IMG/VR virus record: IMGVR_UViG_3300045119_000046
Span: 1 to 40,704 of that record
DNA: 40,704 nucleotides
Source of the DNA: a virus
Strand: one strand, 5' to 3'
The stretch's first letter is position 1. Each line of letters starts with the position of its first letter. The notes beneath the pieces are model-generated. The model had not been told where the DNA came from. It ran no database searches and was given only the letters and a program-made list of their open reading frames with translations. Below are positions 1 to 7,520 of this stretch, piece by piece. The translations under genes and the position numbers were made by a program.

Positions 1-230
1 GCGGGATTGAGCAATTGATCGTAACCCGAATACCACTGCGCGGATTGCTTGCCGATCTGCAGGGTCTGGCGCACCTTGGGACCGGAGTAGGTCTGCCAGA
101 GGCCTTTCCTTTTCATCACCGCCAACAATGCATTGTTGTTGCTGACGAGGTCTTGGTAATCTGACGATCGATCTTCGACCGCCATCGACAGGATCTGTTG
201 ATAGGCGGCAGTGCTGGCAATATTGGGCAT
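1..230 (-). CDS. Major capsid protein, N-terminal part (continues across the window ends)
   Basis: The first 76 codons of the coat protein start at ATG 230 and run off the left edge. Upstream on the minus strand is GTGGAG, a plausible ribosome site about 10 bases before the start. The visible protein begins MPNIASTAAYQQILSMAVED and has a segment like VSNNNALL and SGYDQLL, typical of HK97-fold podovirus coat proteins. The two leftover bases GC plus the T at 40704 make an Ala codon, and the frame continues without a stop into the C-terminal part at 39945-40704. The joined product is 329 residues. It follows the scaffold gene directly. Family assignment is by recalled similarity; the junction is read directly. 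Confidence 0.85.
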   Translation of the reverse strand, partial: MPNIASTAAYQQILSMAVEDRSSDYQDLVSNNNALLAVMKRKGLWQTYSGPKVRQTLQIGKQSAQWYSGYDQLLNP

Positions 231-259
231 GGGCTGTTAGCTCCACAAAGGGGTTCAGA

Positions 260-1540
260 TTAGAAGCCACCGTGAGCGCGCATGGCGTTCTGCAGTGCTT
301 CGCGTGCTGATCCACTCGGTTGTCTGCGCCTTGCCGCTCCGTTTGAGGGAGCCACGGCTGGCGAGCCAGATATCGAGCGATCGGTAAGTTGCCGGGTCTG
401 AGCCGATGTGGTGCGGGTCTGATCCGCATGTGTGGCAGGCTGGAGCAGCTCTGCCCTTCGATACGCCTGATCCAGATCGAAACCCAACGCGAGTTCCTGC
501 CTGATCAGTTCTCCAAGTTCATCCAGTCGCGGGTGAGTATCGGCGTATCTGTCGACCGCACTGCGCGTACTGACGAATTGCTGCTGATACTGCATCTGTT
601 GGACGTAGCTTTTCAAGCCCTGAATTTCCTGGTGCAGGGCGCCGATCTGCTGCCCCGCCGCACCCAGCTGGTTACCCTGCTGAACCTGCTGCAGCTGCTC
701 CGGGGACTGGCTCAGGATGTGATAGGCGACATCCCGCAGGGTCACCCTGGAGCCGTCCTGGCGCACCATGTTGAGATTGTTCACAATCACATCCAGCCCG
801 CCAACCACGTCCTGGCGCAGCTTGGCTTCCATGCTGATGTAGCTGTTGAGCGCCTTGTCGAGCGTGGTTCCCTGGCTGCGCGCCAGTTCGTGGAAGTGCC
901 GGATAGGCTGCATGGCCTCGTGATCGGCCCGGTAGCGCCGGTAGATGCCGTCCGCCTCCTGATGCAGGCGGTACATGTCGCCGCGGACTGTCTCAGGCGT
1001 ATCGGCCCAGTCGCGCCTGGCGCGCTCCGACACCCGCGGTGGAGGCGCCGCAAAGGGTGCATGCTCAGGCAGGGTTTTGTAAGGAGTATTGTATTGGGCG
1101 TTCTGGTTCTGTCCTTGCGCGCCCAAGTTTTTTTCATTTTGCGCGTTTGCGTTGTTGACGCGGGGCGCAAAATGACCGTGCTCTCCGCGCTCCCTTGCGC
1201 CAGGTGCCGCCTGCTCGTCCGGCCGCTTCTTGAGATCCAGCCGCGGCGTTTCCTCAGGAGGCTGGTTGTGGCCTGGCTTGGCCTCTGCCGGCTTCGGCGT
1301 GGCCCGCTGGGGCGGCCGTTCACCCTTGGGCGGGGGATTGGACGCCCGGTCATACGCCCTCTGCAGGCTATCCCTGGCACTCGGGGAACGCCCCTCTGGG
1401 GCCGCTGGGGCCTGGCTGCCGATCGGGTTGGGACTGGAGGTGGGGTTTTGATTGATCACCACCTCGCTCTGCTGCGGCGCAGGCGCTGCGGGGGCTGGCG
1501 TGGGCGCCTGGCTCGGCGGGGCTACTGTGACGTCTGACAT
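260..1540 (-). CDS. Capsid scaffolding protein
   Basis: A 426-residue protein that probably guides coat assembly inside the procapsid and is then lost. The N-terminal 130 residues are Pro/Ala/Gln-rich and disordered-looking. The middle is helical and charged (about residues 165-340), with a Gln-rich coiled-coil-like stretch. The C-terminus is basic, with RRRQPSGSAREALQNAM, fitting the coat-binding helix of scaffolds. A similar helix (SARDSLQRAYDRA) occurs near residue 55. It lies directly upstream of the capsid gene, the canonical scaffold position. It starts two bases after the preceding gene stops. No protease motif was seen. The role is inferred from composition and position. Confidence 0.75.
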   Translation of the reverse strand: MSDVTVAPPSQAPTPAPAAPAPQQSEVVINQNPTSSPNPIGSQAPAAPEGRSPSARDSLQRAYDRASNPPPKGERPPQRATPKPAEAKPGHNQPPEETPRLDLKKRPDEQAAPGARERGEHGHFAPRVNNANAQNEKNLGAQGQNQNAQYNTPYKTLPEHAPFAAPPPRVSERARRDWADTPETVRGDMYRLHQEADGIYRRYRADHEAMQPIRHFHELARSQGTTLDKALNSYISMEAKLRQDVVGGLDVIVNNLNMVRQDGSRVTLRDVAYHILSQSPEQLQQVQQGNQLGAAGQQIGALHQEIQGLKSYVQQMQYQQQFVSTRSAVDRYADTHPRLDELGELIRQELALGFDLDQAYRRAELLQPATHADQTRTTSAQTRQLTDRSISGSPAVAPSNGAARRRQPSGSAREALQNAMRAHGGF

Positions 1541-1542
1541 GG

Positions 1543-1848
1543 CTATATCCCTTTGACCTTTTGCACAGCACGCTTGATGGCCTCACGGCGCGCCTGCTTG
1601 GTTTTCGGCAAATCGGTTGACCGCCGCTTTGGCTTGAATTTCTGATCACCTACCTCGGTGAGGCCGAGCGCGCGCCCCACGGCGCGAAAGGCCCGCTTTG
1701 AGGTGTAAAACCGGCCGTCGACCTGCTCGGTGGGTTCCATGGTATCGCTGATGACGTAGGGCAGCGACAAATTGGAACGCGCTGTTTTTTGTGACGGCTT
1801 TTTCACTCGCCACCGGCCAGGCTCGATTTCCTCCAGCTCGATCGGCAT
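1543..1848 (-). CDS. Small basic virion-region protein of unknown function
   Basis: A 101-residue protein starting at ATG 1848 (MPIELEEIEPGRWRV); a GTG one codon upstream is the alternative. The N-terminus is acidic, and the C-terminal 40 residues are strongly basic (KPKRRS, KTKQARREAIKR), suggesting nucleic acid or scaffold contact. A middle part with GRFYTSKRAFR resembles small phage proteins found near capsid genes in rhizobial phages, by memory only. It lies seven bases after the preceding small gene and two before scaffold, so it is surely part of the head operon. Function is unknown. Confidence 0.7.
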   Translation of the reverse strand: MPIELEEIEPGRWRVKKPSQKTARSNLSLPYVISDTMEPTEQVDGRFYTSKRAFRAVGRALGLTEVGDQKFKPKRRSTDLPKTKQARREAIKRAVQKVKGI

Positions 1849-1855
1849 CACGCAC

Positions 1856-2059
1856 CTATTTCGGGTATCCGCCCGTCAGCGACACCACCACGAACGTCAC
1901 GGGCCGGCCGCCGCTCGTCACCTTGGTGACAGGCATGCCGTATTTGACCGTGCCAATCGCAATGGCCTCGGTCACGGGCATGCCCAAGCCTGGAAACGTC
2001 GCCGTCACGTCGACCACCGGCAGCCCGCCGGCGGCCACCGTCACCACGGCCATGCTCAT
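1856..2059 (-). CDS. Small beta-rich virion-region protein
   Basis: A 67-residue protein starting MSMAVVTVAAGGLPVVDV at ATG 2059, whose ATGA overlaps the stop of the upstream gene, so the longer upstream reading frame is not used. It is rich in Val, Gly, Thr and Pro with alternating hydrophobic residues and two GMPVT repeats (GLGMPVTEA and YGMPVTKV), suggesting a small all-beta protein such as a decoration or fibre-associated protein. No known domain was recognised. Its position between the IPT-like proteins and the scaffold gene supports a virion role, which is inference. Confidence 0.7.
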   Translation of the reverse strand: MSMAVVTVAAGGLPVVDVTATFPGLGMPVTEAIAIGTVKYGMPVTKVTSGGRPVTFVVVSLTGGYPK

Positions 2060-2508
2060 CGCTTCCTCGCCGATGACCTGGCGATCGGCAGGAACTCGAA
2101 GTTGACCGGTGTCGAGCTCTCCGGACCGTTCTTGACGAATACCTCGACCGTGGCCGGCTCGGTCCACAACGACGGCTTGACGCCGGTCGACAGCGTTCCC
2201 GCCTCGGCGTCGTGCGTGGTCGGCTCATCATGGCCGGCGAAGTTGATCACACTGTCGCCAAAGAAGTTGTCGCCAGTGACGGTCAAGGTGAAGTCCGGAT
2301 CACCGATCATGCACTCGTAGGGGTCGTAGCCGGTGATGGCAGGCTTTGGCACCTCGACACCGGCCGGCAGCGGTAAGCTGACTGTCTGCGGCTCGTTGAT
2401 GCTGGCCGAGTAGGGGAAGGCCTGCTGCAGTTCTTCCTTGGGTGCGGCCGCGGGTTCCACCTTGGGTCCGGTTTCAGCTTCTTCGTGTTCGCGCTCTTTT
2501 TTGCTCAT
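2056..2508 (-). CDS. IPT/TIG-like domain protein, probable capsid decoration or adhesin
   Basis: A 150-residue protein. The first 45 residues are charged and Pro/Ala-rich (MSKKEREHEEAETG). Residues about 52-140 look like an immunoglobulin-like IPT/TIG domain: a start like KPAITGYDPYECMIGDPDF, then FTLTVTGDNFFGDSVINFAG, then alternating beta strands to VEVFVKNGPESSTPVNFEF. Such domains are common in phage surface proteins. The C-terminus is basic (ARSSARKR). It overlaps the genes on both sides by four bases (ATGA), so the three are translationally coupled. A virion surface role is inferred; the domain call is from sequence pattern only. Confidence 0.7.
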   Translation of the reverse strand: MSKKEREHEEAETGPKVEPAAAPKEELQQAFPYSASINEPQTVSLPLPAGVEVPKPAITGYDPYECMIGDPDFTLTVTGDNFFGDSVINFAGHDEPTTHDAEAGTLSTGVKPSLWTEPATVEVFVKNGPESSTPVNFEFLPIARSSARKR

Positions 2509-3302
2509 GTGAATGTCCAGTTGACGGTTGCCGTGACGATGGATCCACCGGTGACGACATAAACCGGCAGCGTGCCGGCCGAGGCCCGCTTGGGAACACC
2601 CACGCCGGTGATCGAGGTGGCCGAGGTGAACGTCGTCGGATACGCCACGCCTGAGACATAGACCACGCTCTGCGGCGTAAAGCCGGTGCCGGTGCAGACC
2701 GCATTGCCGTTGCCGGCACCGCTCGCAATGCTCGCGATCGAGGTCAGCGTCGGCGCCACTGTCGGCGACAGTGTCGAGGCGTGGCTGGCGTTGGGACCGG
2801 CCGCGATCGTCGCCGCCGTCTGGGTCGGCCCCGATCCAACCGTCACCATGGGAATAGGCACCAGCACATTCGGCCCGTACTTCTTGGGGTCGACGCCGTA
2901 GTCGGCCGCGGTGCCTACTGACTTGGTCCAGTTGGTTTCCGTACCCGCACCCTCGGCCGTGGCACTGCTCGAAGCCGGCACGGCGCCAAGGAAATTGCCG
3001 CCCGTGCCAGGGCCGGTATTGCCGCCCGTGCCCGGATAGGTGTTCTCGGTGCCGCCCGAAGTGGCTCCGGTACCGGACGCCAGCGCCGCGGTGGAGGCCT
3101 GGAACGTCAGCCCGGCGCCAACACCGCCAGCCGCGTCGTCGTAGTAAGGCGGTGGTGCAGTGTTGAAAATCATGTTGTCCTGCATGTCGGCGTAGGTCGC
3201 CTTGGTGTAGTTGGGCGGGTTGGGCGCCGAGGTGCCCGTGGAACTCATGTTGGTGGGCGGCGTCGGGTTGGGTGGTGTGACGGTTACTGCGCTCTGGGCC
3301 AT
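2505..3302 (-). CDS. Virion protein with C-terminal IPT/TIG-like domain
   Basis: A 265-residue protein. Its leader MAQSAVTVTPPNPTPPTNMS is nearly repeated in the small gene at 5205. The middle is Gly/Thr/Pro-rich and low in complexity (about residues 60-170, with GTGGNTGPGTGGNF). Residues about 180-265 form an IPT/TIG-like domain: PTLTSIASIASG, CTGTGFTPQSVVYVSGVA, then GTLPVYVVTGGS. The architecture of a short leader, flexible spacer and Ig-like head suits a decoration or receptor-contact protein. The gene ends in a four-base overlap with the next IPT-like gene. Domain call is by pattern; the surface role is inference. Confidence 0.7.
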   Translation of the reverse strand: MAQSAVTVTPPNPTPPTNMSSTGTSAPNPPNYTKATYADMQDNMIFNTAPPPYYDDAAGGVGAGLTFQASTAALASGTGATSGGTENTYPGTGGNTGPGTGGNFLGAVPASSSATAEGAGTETNWTKSVGTAADYGVDPKKYGPNVLVPIPMVTVGSGPTQTAATIAAGPNASHASTLSPTVAPTLTSIASIASGAGNGNAVCTGTGFTPQSVVYVSGVAYPTTFTSATSITGVGVPKRASAGTLPVYVVTGGSIVTATVNWTFT

Positions 3303-3318
3303 GCTGGTCTCCCTGGGG

Positions 3319-4521
3319 TTAGTGGTGGGGCGGATCTCCTGGATAGGCCTTCCACAGTCCTATAACGACGCGCCGGCCCATCTGCAGCGCGCCCGGTCCA
3401 ATATCCATCGGTGGTGCCTCGACAACGCGCAGGTTTGCCCACCGCCCCGTCAGCAGGACAGAACCCGCCTCGGCCGCCATCACCACGCTGCCGCCGATCG
3501 GAATACCTGGCGTGTAGACCAGGCCGGCGGCATTGCCGCTCAGCAGGATCGAGCCAGTAGCGGCCGTCAGGCGGTAGCCGGATGTCAGTGCCAGACCAGC
3601 TGGATAGCCCGTCAGGACAATCGAACCAGACACCGCCGGCATTGCGCGCGCCGTCGACATGCCCGTAGGCAAACCACTCAGAACGATGGCGCTGGGATCC
3701 GCAGCGATGTTGCGCGCGGTTATTCCACCTGCCGCCGTGCCCGCCAGATTGATGGCGCCAGGCGAGGCAATCAGCACCTTGGCGCCAACCGTCAGCAATC
3801 CAACCGGAACGCCGGTCAGGACGATCGCACCGGGAGAGGCCGTCAGAGACAGATTGACCTTGAGATTGGTGGTCGCAACCGGAGTGACAACAATCGAGCC
3901 CGTCACCGCTGTCAGATTGCGCGCTACCGCTGGTCCGGTTGGATAGCCCGTCAGCAGGACAGATCCCGCTGTTGCCGGCATCACGCGGCCAAGCAGCGTC
4001 CCTACCGCGTTGCCGCTCAGCGTAATGGCGCCAGCCGTCGCCGGCATCGAGCGCGCCGCTATCGTGCCCGTAGCTGTTCCCGCCACGACGATCGAGCCCG
4101 CGGTGGCAAACATGCCCCTGCCAGCCGCTGCGCCCTGTCCCGTCAGCGTAACGGCGCCAGTCGCCGCCGGCATCACCCTGCCGTAGTTCAGCGCAGCCGC
4201 GCTGCCCGACAGCGTAACCGAGCCCGCCGTTGCGGGCATCGTCAGGCCTACCTTGAGGTTGGTAGTAGCAACTGGCGTGACAACGATCGAGCCAGTCGAC
4301 GCCAGCATCGCCTCGCCAATGCTCAGCGAGACCTGGTATCCGGTCAATACGATCGAGCCAGCCGTGGCCGGCATGTTGCGCTTGACGAGCAGATTGGCCG
4401 TCGTACCAGCGACCACCAGCGCGCCCGCGCCGGCCAGCATGCCCAGCTGGCCGTCCCAGTGCGCCTGATCCCATTTGCCTACGTCCCATCGCTCCGGGAC
4501 CGGCGGCGGTACATAGCTCAT
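3319..4521 (-). CDS. Fifteen-fold ~22-residue repeat beta protein, probable fibre or adhesin
   Basis: A 400-residue protein. After a 25-residue Pro/Trp-containing head (PPPVPERWDVGKWDQAHWDG), residues about 28-370 are some 15 tandem repeats of 21-24 residues. The consensus is roughly MPATAGSIVLTGxxAxLxx, with G, S/A, I/V and L at fixed places. Copies containing VVTPVATTNLKV occur twice, at the third and ninth repeats, as if a larger unit was duplicated. Such repeats suggest a stacked beta solenoid or filament. The C-terminus (DIGPGALQMGRRVVIGLW) breaks the pattern. It is flanked by other beta-rich genes between portal and scaffold. Function is unknown; a fibre or surface role is inference. 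Confidence 0.75.
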   Translation of the reverse strand: MSYVPPPVPERWDVGKWDQAHWDGQLGMLAGAGALVVAGTTANLLVKRNMPATAGSIVLTGYQVSLSIGEAMLASTGSIVVTPVATTNLKVGLTMPATAGSVTLSGSAAALNYGRVMPAATGAVTLTGQGAAAGRGMFATAGSIVVAGTATGTIAARSMPATAGAITLSGNAVGTLLGRVMPATAGSVLLTGYPTGPAVARNLTAVTGSIVVTPVATTNLKVNLSLTASPGAIVLTGVPVGLLTVGAKVLIASPGAINLAGTAAGGITARNIAADPSAIVLSGLPTGMSTARAMPAVSGSIVLTGYPAGLALTSGYRLTAATGSILLSGNAAGLVYTPGIPIGGSVVMAAEAGSVLLTGRWANLRVVEAPPMDIGPGALQMGRRVVIGLWKAYPGDPPHH

Positions 4522-4524
4522 ACA

Positions 4525-4950
4525 TTAGCTCACCGTGAACGCACCGTTTGCAGCGTCGAAGTCAACCGTGAACGTGTCCGTCGCGTTCAACGTGATGCTC
4601 GAGCCATAGTCGTAGTAGCCAACCAGCTTGTTGGTGGCACTTGAGTTGTAAAGAATGGCGTAGCGGAACGGACCGATGCCGCCAGCGGTTGCGGTAAACA
4701 CCGTGTCGACCAGGATCACCTTCATGACGCCCGCGGTCGTGGTTGCGCTCGTTGTGGTGATGGTGTTGCCTCCGGCGGTGTAGCCGTTGGCAGCAACAGG
4801 CGCCGGCGCCACCGTGGTGTTCCACACCGTGTCCGTCGCCTGCGTCGGCGCCGTGTTGGTCAGCGCCAGCTTGTAGACGCATGTCGCCAGGTTGTGGCCG
4901 GCCTTGCTCAACTCATCGATGAAGAAGAAGTATTTGTTGAAGGCGGCCAT
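4525..4950 (-). CDS. Conserved beta-rich phage protein, putative virion component
   Basis: A 141-residue protein beginning MAAFNKYFFFIDELSKAGHN. The first 30 residues include a helix; the rest alternates hydrophobic and Thr/Ala/Gly residues (TAGGNTITTTSATTTAGVMK), then FRYAILYNSSATNKLVGYYD and TFTVDFDAANGAFTVS, a clear beta-sandwich-like pattern. I recall proteins of this type in many tailed phages near structural genes, without a known function. Upstream GGGGATACCAG is a weak ribosome site. It is 11 bases after the small frameshifted gene and three before the repeat protein, so all belong to one operon. Confidence 0.7.
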   Translation of the reverse strand: MAAFNKYFFFIDELSKAGHNLATCVYKLALTNTAPTQATDTVWNTTVAPAPVAANGYTAGGNTITTTSATTTAGVMKVILVDTVFTATAGGIGPFRYAILYNSSATNKLVGYYDYGSSITLNATDTFTVDFDAANGAFTVS

Positions 4951-4961
4951 CTGGTATCCCC

Positions 4962-5087
4962 TTATCCATACTTGCTTTGGTTGTCGTCCTCGAGCAGGGA
5001 ATGCTGCTCACCACGCAATACCTGGTCGCGGAAATCCTGCGGATCGATACCGAGCTTCTGCGCACGTTCCCACATCTGCTTGGACAT
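4962..5087 (-). other. Out-of-frame C-terminal continuation of the gene at 5205
   Basis: A frame starting at ATG 5087 encodes 41 residues (MSKQMWERAQKLGIDPQD, then FRDQVLRGEQHSLLEDDNQS) and ends at 4962. It looks like genuine helical, charged protein and has no good ribosome site of its own. It most likely is the true C-terminus of the gene whose start lies at 5205, shifted by one base. It might also be translated by itself from the internal ATG. Confidence 0.45.
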
Positions 5088-5205
5088 CAGTTCGATAGGT
5101 CAGCTTGGTGTAGTTCGGCACGTTCGGCGGCGTGGCGCCGGTGAAGCTCATGTTGGTGGGCGGTGTCGGGTTCGGGGTCGTGACGGTCAGCGCGCTCTGG
5201 GCCAT
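5008..5205 (-). CDS. Small protein with leader duplicated from the IPT gene; apparent frameshift
   Basis: The open frame encodes 65 residues from ATG 5205, preceded by AGGAGA. The first 37 residues (MAQSALTVTTPNPTPPTNMS and on to PNYTKLTY) closely match the leader of the 265-residue protein at 3302. After KLTY the reading frame becomes Arg/Ala/Cys-rich and unlike a normal protein. In the next frame, sensible protein continues (ELMSKQMWERAQKLGIDPQD) to a TAA at 4962. Skipping one base around 5103 would give an 80-residue product. This may be a sequencing indel, a decayed gene or a programmed +1 shift. The start and N-terminus are well supported; the C-terminus is not. Confidence 0.6.
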   Translation of the reverse strand: MAQSALTVTTPNPTPPTNMSFTGATPPNVPNYTKLTYRTDVQADVGTCAEARYRSAGFPRPGIAW

Positions 5206-5324
5206 CTTGCATTCTCCTGGTTGGAACGGTAGAACTCACTTGCGGGTGCGGCAGCGATACTCATGCCTACAGCCTTAATGGCCGTTGTGGAGAGACCATC
5301 GACCCTGCCGGCCCGCGATCCCCT

Positions 5325-7520
5325 TCACATCCTGTCCTGTTCATCGGCCCCGCCGAGCAGGCCGCCTGCGAGCGCACCGCCGCCGATCACGCCGGGGATG
5401 CCGAGATAGCCCATCCTTGATGGCGAGCCCTGCAGCGGCCGCGTCGGGCGCAGCGCGCCTTCGGGATCCTTGCCATAGGTCTTGTGGCCAGTGGCGCGGT
5501 GGGCGGCGTCGACCTCGCGCATCTGTTCGACCGACATCGCCGGCAGGTTCGACAGCCCAGGAAACATATTTTCATGGGGTTCGAAGCGGTTGCGGATGCG
5601 GTCCCATTCCATCCATTGCGACATGAACAGATTGAGCCCGGCCTCGTCGGCGAGTTTCTGGTTGAGGTCGAGCGCCTGGCGGTAGGCGCGGCCCATCTTG
5701 AACACCGCTTGCGGCTCGTTGACCCAGTTGGCTTGCGCCAGGTGCTGTGGGATCTGCGGGTTGACGTTGCCGGTGGCGAGCCTGAACTTCGGCGTCAGCG
5801 CCTTGCCGACGTGATCGAGCAGCATCTCGCCCATGAAGCCGTCGGCGCCGCTCTTGCCCTGCAGGTCTTCGAAGCTGGTTGCGATGTCGGCCGGCCGCTT
5901 CACTTCGCCGGTCTTCTTCAGCTCGGCAATCTGGCGGGTGTGTTCGCGGCTGTTCCACAAGTTGACGCTGCGGTCTTCCCAGGCGCTGCGCTCGGCCGGC
6001 GAGGCAAAGATGCCACCGCGCTTGTCGAGCTCGCGCGCCATGTGGCGATCGATTGCGCTGATCGCGGCATGGGCGGGATCCTGCCACACCGTGCCGAAGC
6101 TGCCGGTCTTCATCGACAGTCCCTGCAGCTGGCTCGAGATCCGCTCCACCGCTTGCGCCCAACTCTCGCTCGGGTCCTTGCGGAAGAAACTCGGGTCTTT
6201 CCTGAACAGCTGCGCCATCTCGGCCACGCGGGTGTAGTCGGCGGTGCCGCGGGTGCCGAGCCCGCCGCTCTTCTCGAACCCGCCGAGGCCATAGCGGTTG
6301 GCGATCGCGTCACTGTGCTGCTTGCGCACTGCGGCCGGCACCGCATCGCCTGGCTTCCACGGGATCATCGAGGAGAGATCATCGAGCATCTCGGGCGTGC
6401 GCAGCCGCAACCGCGAGGCGGTTGCCTGGTTCGGGAATAGCGGGTTGTTCGGTGAGGTCATGCCGAAGATCAGCCCGTTCCAGACGTCGGCATCGCTGAG
6501 GTCTGTCGGCGTCATGGTGCGGCCGAGCTTCTTCTGCATCTCGGCATGCAGTCCGCGATCGACATTGGCCGGGTTGATCGGGTTTGCCTTCATGTGCAGC
6601 GCGTCGAGATAGGTCCACTTGCCCTCGAGCCCGCCGGGGATCTGGAACGGCTTGCCGTTCATGTCGGTGAAGGTCTGCAGCGGCGACAACGGCCCGAGGT
6701 TCGACACGCCGTAGTGCTCGCCGAATGCCTGCCAGTCCTCCGGTGTGAACTCGCGCGGCTGCTTGCCGCGGAACGTGACCGGGATGTTGTCGAGCGGGTT
6801 GAGGCTGCCGGTCGGGGCCAGGTTGTGGCCCACCGTCGGGGCGCGCTCGATCGCCTGCACTGCCGCCGGCGCTTCCTGTTCGAACAGCGAGCCAATCCCC
6901 TTGACCACTTTCTTCGCACCAGCGGCGACTGGCCTGGCGGCTGCGGCCGGCACGATCGGCACGGCCATCGCGGTGTTCAGCGCAGCGGTGCCGTAGTCGC
7001 CGCGGCCGTAGGCCTCTTTGGCCTCGCCCCAGTTGATGGCGCTGCCGGTGCCAGGCAGCATGCCGAGCGTGCTCTTGATGTTCTCGCCGCGCTCGTAGGC
7101 CTTGCTGGCCGGCACGCCGAGCTGCTCGAGCGCGCGGCCGGTGTCGTAGATCAGGTTGCCGACGCCGGGTGTGAGTGAGCTCGAGAGCGGCCGCGCCTCT
7201 TCCACCTTCGGGATGAAATCCCAGCTGCGCGGGGTGGGGTCGGAGCCCAGTGCCATCTTGCTGTCGTCGGGCACAGGCGGCGGGGTGCCGAGCACGCTGG
7301 TGCGCTCGTCGGGCCGGCCGCCGATATAGACGCGCTGCACCTGCTGTGGGATCGGCGCCGGCTCTGGCACGTCGCCGGGCAGTGGCGGCACGATCGGCGG
7401 TTCGCGCACCTCCTGCGGCCGCCACGGCTGGATCGACATATTGCTGGCGTTGGCGTCAGGGTCATAGGCGGCGGGGTCGGTGGTGGCACCCAGGATCCAG
7501 TCCGCCTCGCGTTGATCCAT
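5325..7520 (-). CDS. Large conserved phage protein next to portal, unknown function
   Basis: A 731-residue protein whose ATG overlaps the portal stop (ATGA), so it is translated with portal. The N-terminal 130 residues are Pro-rich. A hydrophobic Ala/Val/Pro patch (about residues 180-205, AMAVPIVPAAAARPVAAGAK) and a C-terminal Gly-zipper-like patch (GIPGVIGGGALAGGLLGG) could contact membrane or form a helix bundle. The middle 350-600 residues are globular, with FGMTSPNNPLFPNQA and WNSREHTRQIAELKK. I recall similar large proteins in related podoviruses without a function. Possibilities include an ejected or internal head protein; no catalytic motif was recognised. Confidence 0.7.
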   Translation of the reverse strand: MDQREADWILGATTDPAAYDPDANASNMSIQPWRPQEVREPPIVPPLPGDVPEPAPIPQQVQRVYIGGRPDERTSVLGTPPPVPDDSKMALGSDPTPRSWDFIPKVEEARPLSSSLTPGVGNLIYDTGRALEQLGVPASKAYERGENIKSTLGMLPGTGSAINWGEAKEAYGRGDYGTAALNTAMAVPIVPAAAARPVAAGAKKVVKGIGSLFEQEAPAAVQAIERAPTVGHNLAPTGSLNPLDNIPVTFRGKQPREFTPEDWQAFGEHYGVSNLGPLSPLQTFTDMNGKPFQIPGGLEGKWTYLDALHMKANPINPANVDRGLHAEMQKKLGRTMTPTDLSDADVWNGLIFGMTSPNNPLFPNQATASRLRLRTPEMLDDLSSMIPWKPGDAVPAAVRKQHSDAIANRYGLGGFEKSGGLGTRGTADYTRVAEMAQLFRKDPSFFRKDPSESWAQAVERISSQLQGLSMKTGSFGTVWQDPAHAAISAIDRHMARELDKRGGIFASPAERSAWEDRSVNLWNSREHTRQIAELKKTGEVKRPADIATSFEDLQGKSGADGFMGEMLLDHVGKALTPKFRLATGNVNPQIPQHLAQANWVNEPQAVFKMGRAYRQALDLNQKLADEAGLNLFMSQWMEWDRIRNRFEPHENMFPGLSNLPAMSVEQMREVDAAHRATGHKTYGKDPEGALRPTRPLQGSPSRMGYLGIPGVIGGGALAGGLLGGADEQDRM

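Noticed and set aside
3211-4644. Plus-strand frame of 477 codons opposite the repeat protein
   Set aside because: Arg/His-rich shadow that mirrors the repeats on the minus strand.
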